Origin: Collinsella aerofaciens
Lineage (GTDB): Bacteria > Actinomycetota > Coriobacteriia > Coriobacteriales > Coriobacteriaceae
Reading direction: 5' to 3'
DNA length: 64,000 nucleotides
NCBI RefSeq assembly: GCF_028209395.1
Contig: NZ_JAQLDQ010000005.1
Span: 42,454 to 106,453, forward strand
Shown: positions 63,879-64,000 of the stretch, piece after piece
Layout of the letters: the number at the start of each line of letters is the position of its first letter
Numbering within the stretch: the first letter of the stretch is position 1
Made by a program: the position numbers and the translations under genes
Notes under the pieces: model-generated
Told to the model about the DNA's origin: nothing
Seen by the model: the letters and a program-made list of their open reading frames with translations, nothing else
Database searches by the model: none

Positions 63879-63911
63879 AAGGGCGACTCCGGACAGGGGT
63901 CGCCCTTTTGC
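63879..63911 (+). terminator. Rho-independent terminator after pnp
   Basis: A 9-bp perfect stem (63879-63887 with 63899-63907) followed by a T-tail. Confidence 0.88.
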
Positions 63912-63932
63912 TTGCGCCCGGGAGGGCCGCAT

Positions 63933-63964
63933 ATGAAGTTTATCGCGAGTTCCGCACGCAAAGG
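63933..63964 (+). CDS. Start of an unidentified gene, cut by the contig end
   Basis: ATG 63933 is preceded by GGAGGG (63921-63926) at good spacing and reads MKFIASSARK before genomic sequence ends at about 63964. The following in-frame codons come from adapter and must not be translated. Too short to identify. Confidence 0.4.
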
Positions 63965-64000
63965 CTGTCTCTTATACACATCTCCGAGCCCACGAGACGC
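63965..64000. other. Illumina Nextera (Tn5) adapter contamination
   Basis: 63965-63983 is CTGTCTCTTATACACATCT, the 19-bp Tn5 mosaic end. 63984-63998 is CCGAGCCCACGAGAC, the Nextera read-2 adapter. The final two bases may begin an index. This is library sequence left at the end of a contig, not chromosome. Confidence 0.97.

Noticed and set aside
63644..63979. Minus-strand frame beginning MYKRQ
   Set aside because: Its start lies in the adapter sequence and the remainder is antisense to pnp.

Overview
The window is a gene-dense (about 60% G+C by eye) stretch of a bacterial chromosome. It carries core housekeeping genes with short spacers, many overlapping ATGA-type junctions and frequent GTG/TTG starts. 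An actinobacterial-type integration host factor (mihF) directly upstream of gmk-rpoZ, a zinc-type L28, and protein-level resemblance throughout suggest the class Coriobacteriia, most probably Collinsella or a close relative. That assignment is inference from remembered family features, not from a search. The window ends at a contig end: the last 36 bases are Illumina Nextera adapter, not genome.

Layout. (1) 1-3947: rplU-rpmA-obg-nadD-yqeK-rsfS, ribosome/GTPase/NAD genes, closed by a strong terminator and followed by a convergent dinB. (2) 5502-7992: rpsP-khpA-rimM-trmD-lepB. (3) 8052-15022: glyQ-glyS, then ppsR and ppdK, sitting between lepB and rplS. (4) 15232-21854: rplS, rnhB, then yraN-comM-dprA-trmFO-xerC. 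(5) 22074-32185: rpsB-tsf, then pyrH-frr-uppS-cdsA-dxr-rseP-ispG-proS, covering translation factors, ribosome recycling, undecaprenyl-PP and phospholipid synthesis and the MEP pathway. (6) 32360-36361, minus strand: rpmB, adhE and an APH-fold kinase. (7) 36814-42137: pyrR-pyrB-pyrC-pyrK-pyrD-pyrF behind a candidate attenuator. (8) 42377-44787: mihF-gmk-rpoZ-thiI. (9) 45001-57340: comEA-comEC-holA, rpsT, lepA-dusB-hemW, two dnaJ genes and mtaB. (10) 57321-63855: phoH-ybeY-dgkA-era-recO, rpsO, pnp.

Most of the window is conserved core genome, and I see no prophage, CRISPR array, insertion sequence or tRNA gene. The most unusual points are these. A nearly identical 20-bp motif (19/20) with an 11-bp internal direct repeat lies upstream of both transformation operons (yraN-comM-dprA and comEA-comEC). 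RseP carries a roughly 110-residue insertion resembling a winged helix. A DnaJ-like protein has lost its C-terminal substrate domain and gained membrane segments, and sits directly before a normal DnaJ. xerC has no ATG/GTG/TTG start that preserves its conserved N-terminus; an ATA is the best-placed start. An array of four TTTACC repeats lies upstream of ppdK. A 62-bp perfect-armed palindromic repeat lies between rpmB and adhE. dinB and lepA look leaderless. Many promoters share a TGCTATNNT-like extended -10.
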